A DNA stretch of 7,851 bases from Nocardia sp. (GTDB lineage: Bacteria; Actinomycetota; Actinomycetes; Mycobacteriales; Mycobacteriaceae), in contig JABFXT010000511.1 of assembly GCA_013361595.1 (NCBI GenBank), positions 1 through 7,851 of the forward strand, read 5' to 3'. Each line of letters begins with the position of its first letter. Positions within the stretch are counted from its first letter, which is position 1. Of the stretch, positions 6,036 to 7,851 are shown in pieces. A program made the translations under genes and the position numbers. The notes beneath the pieces are model-generated. The model worked only from the letters and a program-made list of their open reading frames with translations. It was not told the DNA's origin and did not search any database.

Positions 6036-7269
6036 AGCTGACGGTCAACGGTGGCGTCGGCGGAAAGGTGACCGGTAGTCCCGTGAGCGTGCGATGCAAC
6101 GGCCCCGGCCGCCAGACGAGTTCCGATACCGGTACCGCCAGCTGGACTTCGGGCAGTGCGTCGAGCAGCTGATCGATGGCTTCCTGCGCGATCAGATAGG
6201 CGGTGGGCCGGGCCGGGCACGCGTGCGGCCCGGCCCCCCAGGCCAGGTGGGCGCGATTGCCGGTGTGGTTACCGGCGCGGATCTCCGGATCGTTGTTGCA
6301 GCCGGCGAGACTGATCACCACCGGCTGGTGGGCGGGCAACCAGACACCGTCGACCAGGATGGGCTGGCGAGGATAGGTGACACTGGCATTGGGCAGCGGC
6401 GGATCGTCGAAGAGCACATCGTCGAGCGCGTCGCGGGTCGCCAGGGCACCGCCGATCATCTCGTCGGCGAACCGGTCGTCGGTGAGGATCAGGGACAGCG
6501 TATTGATGATCAGGCTCTGCATCGGTCCCATCCCGACGCCGTACAGGGCGACCACCTGGTGGGTCATCTCGGTGTCGTCGAGTCCGGCGGCATGGTGGCG
6601 CAGCCGGCTGGTGACATCGTCGCCCGGCGCGGTGGTCTTGGCGGCCACCAGTTCCTGTACCGCCTCCCCGAACATCAGGTTGCCCTTCTCCGCGTCGACC
6701 CCGTCGAAGATGGCGGCGGTGGCCGCGGCGGCGCGGGCACCGATATCGGGCGGGCAGCCGAGCATCGCGTTGATGACCTCGAAGGTCAGCGGAAACGCGT
6801 ACTGGGTGACCAGATCGGCCGAACCGGTCGTGCAGAACGAGTTGATCAGCGGTACGGCGAAGCGCTCCACGGTACCGCGCAGCGCGTGCAGGTCGACCCC
6901 GTTCAGGGCCGCGGTGGTCGCGCCCCGATAGCGCGCGTGTTCGGTACCGGCGCTACGTGGTGCGTTGGGGCGCCACTGCAGTACCGGCAGCACCGGGCAG
7001 TCGGCGGGGACGGTTTTCTCCCAGCGGCGGGGGTCGGCGGGAAAACGGTCGGGGTCGTTCAGGATACGGAGTGCGGCGCGATAGCCGATCACCAGTGTGG
7101 CGGGTACGCCGGGTGCCAGCTCCACCGGCACCAGCGCGCCGTGGCGCTCCCGCATCTCCCGGTACGCGCGGTGCGGATCGCCGGCGAACTCATCGGAGAA
7201 CAGGGCGACCCGCTCTTCGTCGTTCCGTCCGGGCACCTGCGGTGGCATGGATTCGGGCGGCGAGTTCAT
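6034..7269 (-). CDS. Cytochrome P450 lacking ExxR (CYP157/CYP156-like)
   Basis: A 411-residue soluble bacterial P450. The heme loop is HLAWGAGPHACPAR (341-354) with proximal ligand Cys351. The C-helix EHARYR (110-115) keeps the His/Arg pattern that contacts heme propionates. LPAHQPVVISLAGCNNDPE (311-329) is the K'/meander region. Three normal landmarks are altered. The K-helix ExxR is replaced by DVLF (284-287) in DALDDVLFDDPP. The I-helix Gly-x-Glu/Asp-Thr oxygen-activation motif is replaced by YGVGMGPMQS (243-252). The heme-loop FGxGxHxCxG has W for F and A for the last G. The actinobacterial CYP157 family is known to lack ExxR, so this need not mean a dead gene; the frame is intact. Start ATG 7269 has GGAG seven bases upstream. 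No ferredoxin or reductase gene is adjacent, so electrons must come from elsewhere, if it is a monooxygenase at all. The CYP157-type assignment is from recall of the motif pattern. Confidence 0.9.
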   Translation of the reverse strand: MNSPPESMPPQVPGRNDEERVALFSDEFAGDPHRAYREMRERHGALVPVELAPGVPATLVIGYRAALRILNDPDRFPADPRRWEKTVPADCPVLPVLQWRPNAPRSAGTEHARYRGATTAALNGVDLHALRGTVERFAVPLINSFCTTGSADLVTQYAFPLTFEVINAMLGCPPDIGARAAAATAAIFDGVDAEKGNLMFGEAVQELVAAKTTAPGDDVTSRLRHHAAGLDDTEMTHQVVALYGVGMGPMQSLIINTLSLILTDDRFADEMIGGALATRDALDDVLFDDPPLPNASVTYPRQPILVDGVWLPAHQPVVISLAGCNNDPEIRAGNHTGNRAHLAWGAGPHACPARPTAYLIAQEAIDQLLDALPEVQLAVPVSELVWRPGPLHRTLTGLPVTFPPTPPLTVS

Positions 7270-7298
7270 GGTATTGCTCCAAGCAGGTCGGCAGACAA

Positions 7299-7464
7299 CG
7301 GCAGGGACGATCGAGAAGCGTCGGCCCGGGGGAGTGGATCGGCCGGTTCCGCTGCGCTGCGGGCACCGAGATCATAGGTCATTTCGCCCGGAAAAGGTTG
7401 CGCCGGGGTTGCCGCTCGTGGGCACAGGCCCATCGACTTTCGGCAGAGGGTGCCATATCGTCGG
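7299..7464 (+). pseudogene. Scattered dehydrogenase-like fragments, possible decayed gene copy
   Basis: The gap before the dehydrogenase contains stretches resembling that gene's own N-terminal coding region. A 12-mer at 7302-7313 is identical to 7561-7572 (codons for Gln-Gly-Arg-Ser). Reading 7404-7454 gives RGC RSWAQAHRLSAEGA, close to the [16 protein letters not shown] of the intact protein. After one missing base, 7455-7463 continues as the Ile-Val stretch; 7445-7463 matches 7593-7612 with a single one-base gap. No start codon, full Rossmann core or open continuation is present, so no product is expected. A decayed tandem copy is the simplest reading; repeated regulatory motifs are the alternative. 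A small hairpin TGGGC / GCCCA (7419-7432) lies inside it. The remainder of the 7270-7509 gap must also hold the divergent P450 and dehydrogenase promoters; no clear -35/-10 pair was found. Confidence 0.35.
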
Positions 7465-7506
7465 CCCTGCGGTAAACGGCACAGCATGCGGTGCGGATAG
7501 GGGTAG

Positions 7507-7851
<345 letters not shown>

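Noticed and set aside
6094..7377. 427-codon open frame on the + strand opposite the P450
   Set aside because: Gly/Arg/Val/Gln-rich antisense shadow; the minus-strand P450 has the heme-ligand loop and a good ribosome site.

Overview
The window is high-GC actinobacterial DNA. GC-rich third codon positions, several GTG starts and long spurious antisense reading frames all point that way. A mycofactocin-type short-chain dehydrogenase and an actinobacterial P450 of the type lacking ExxR suggest a Mycobacteriales genus such as Nocardia or Rhodococcus; the genus is inference. I see no tRNA, rRNA, insertion sequence or CRISPR array. Every gene has GC-rich codon use of the same general kind, so nothing looks freshly acquired.

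Layout. A small SnoaL/NTF2-fold protein (75-482, +) converges on a cysteine-peptidase-like protein (526-1449, -). Upstream of the latter on the same strand lies a two-gene unit: a fumarate-reductase/APS-reductase-type flavoprotein (1868-3457, -) overlapping a two-cluster ferredoxin (1518-1871, -) by four bases. A 150-bp control region (3458-3607) separates the flavoprotein from a divergent pair on the + strand: an NrtA/SsuA-like lipoprotein (3608-4666) and a 12-helix MFS transporter (4694-5899). The MFS gene converges on a cytochrome P450 (6034-7269, -) across a 134-bp gap holding two inverted repeats. A 240-bp gap (7270-7509) separates the P450 from a divergent mycofactocin-type dehydrogenase (7510 to the window edge, +), which is cut off.

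How it may work together (inference). The flavoprotein-ferredoxin pair looks like a soluble redox enzyme that takes or delivers electrons through iron-sulfur clusters. The divergent lipoprotein and MFS porter could bring in or export its small substrate or product. The P450 and the dehydrogenase form a second redox pair of the kind seen in catabolism or tailoring of terpenoid, steroid or other hydrophobic compounds. No substrate can be read from the sequence.

Most worth a second look: (i) the P450 lacks ExxR, the I-helix acid-alcohol pair and the last glycine of the heme loop; (ii) the gap before the dehydrogenase contains three separate near-exact copies of pieces of one 52-bp stretch of that gene; (iii) the binding protein has no ABC permease or ATPase in view and is paired with an MFS gene; (iv) the divergent control region carries a perfect palindrome and a direct repeat about three helical turns apart.
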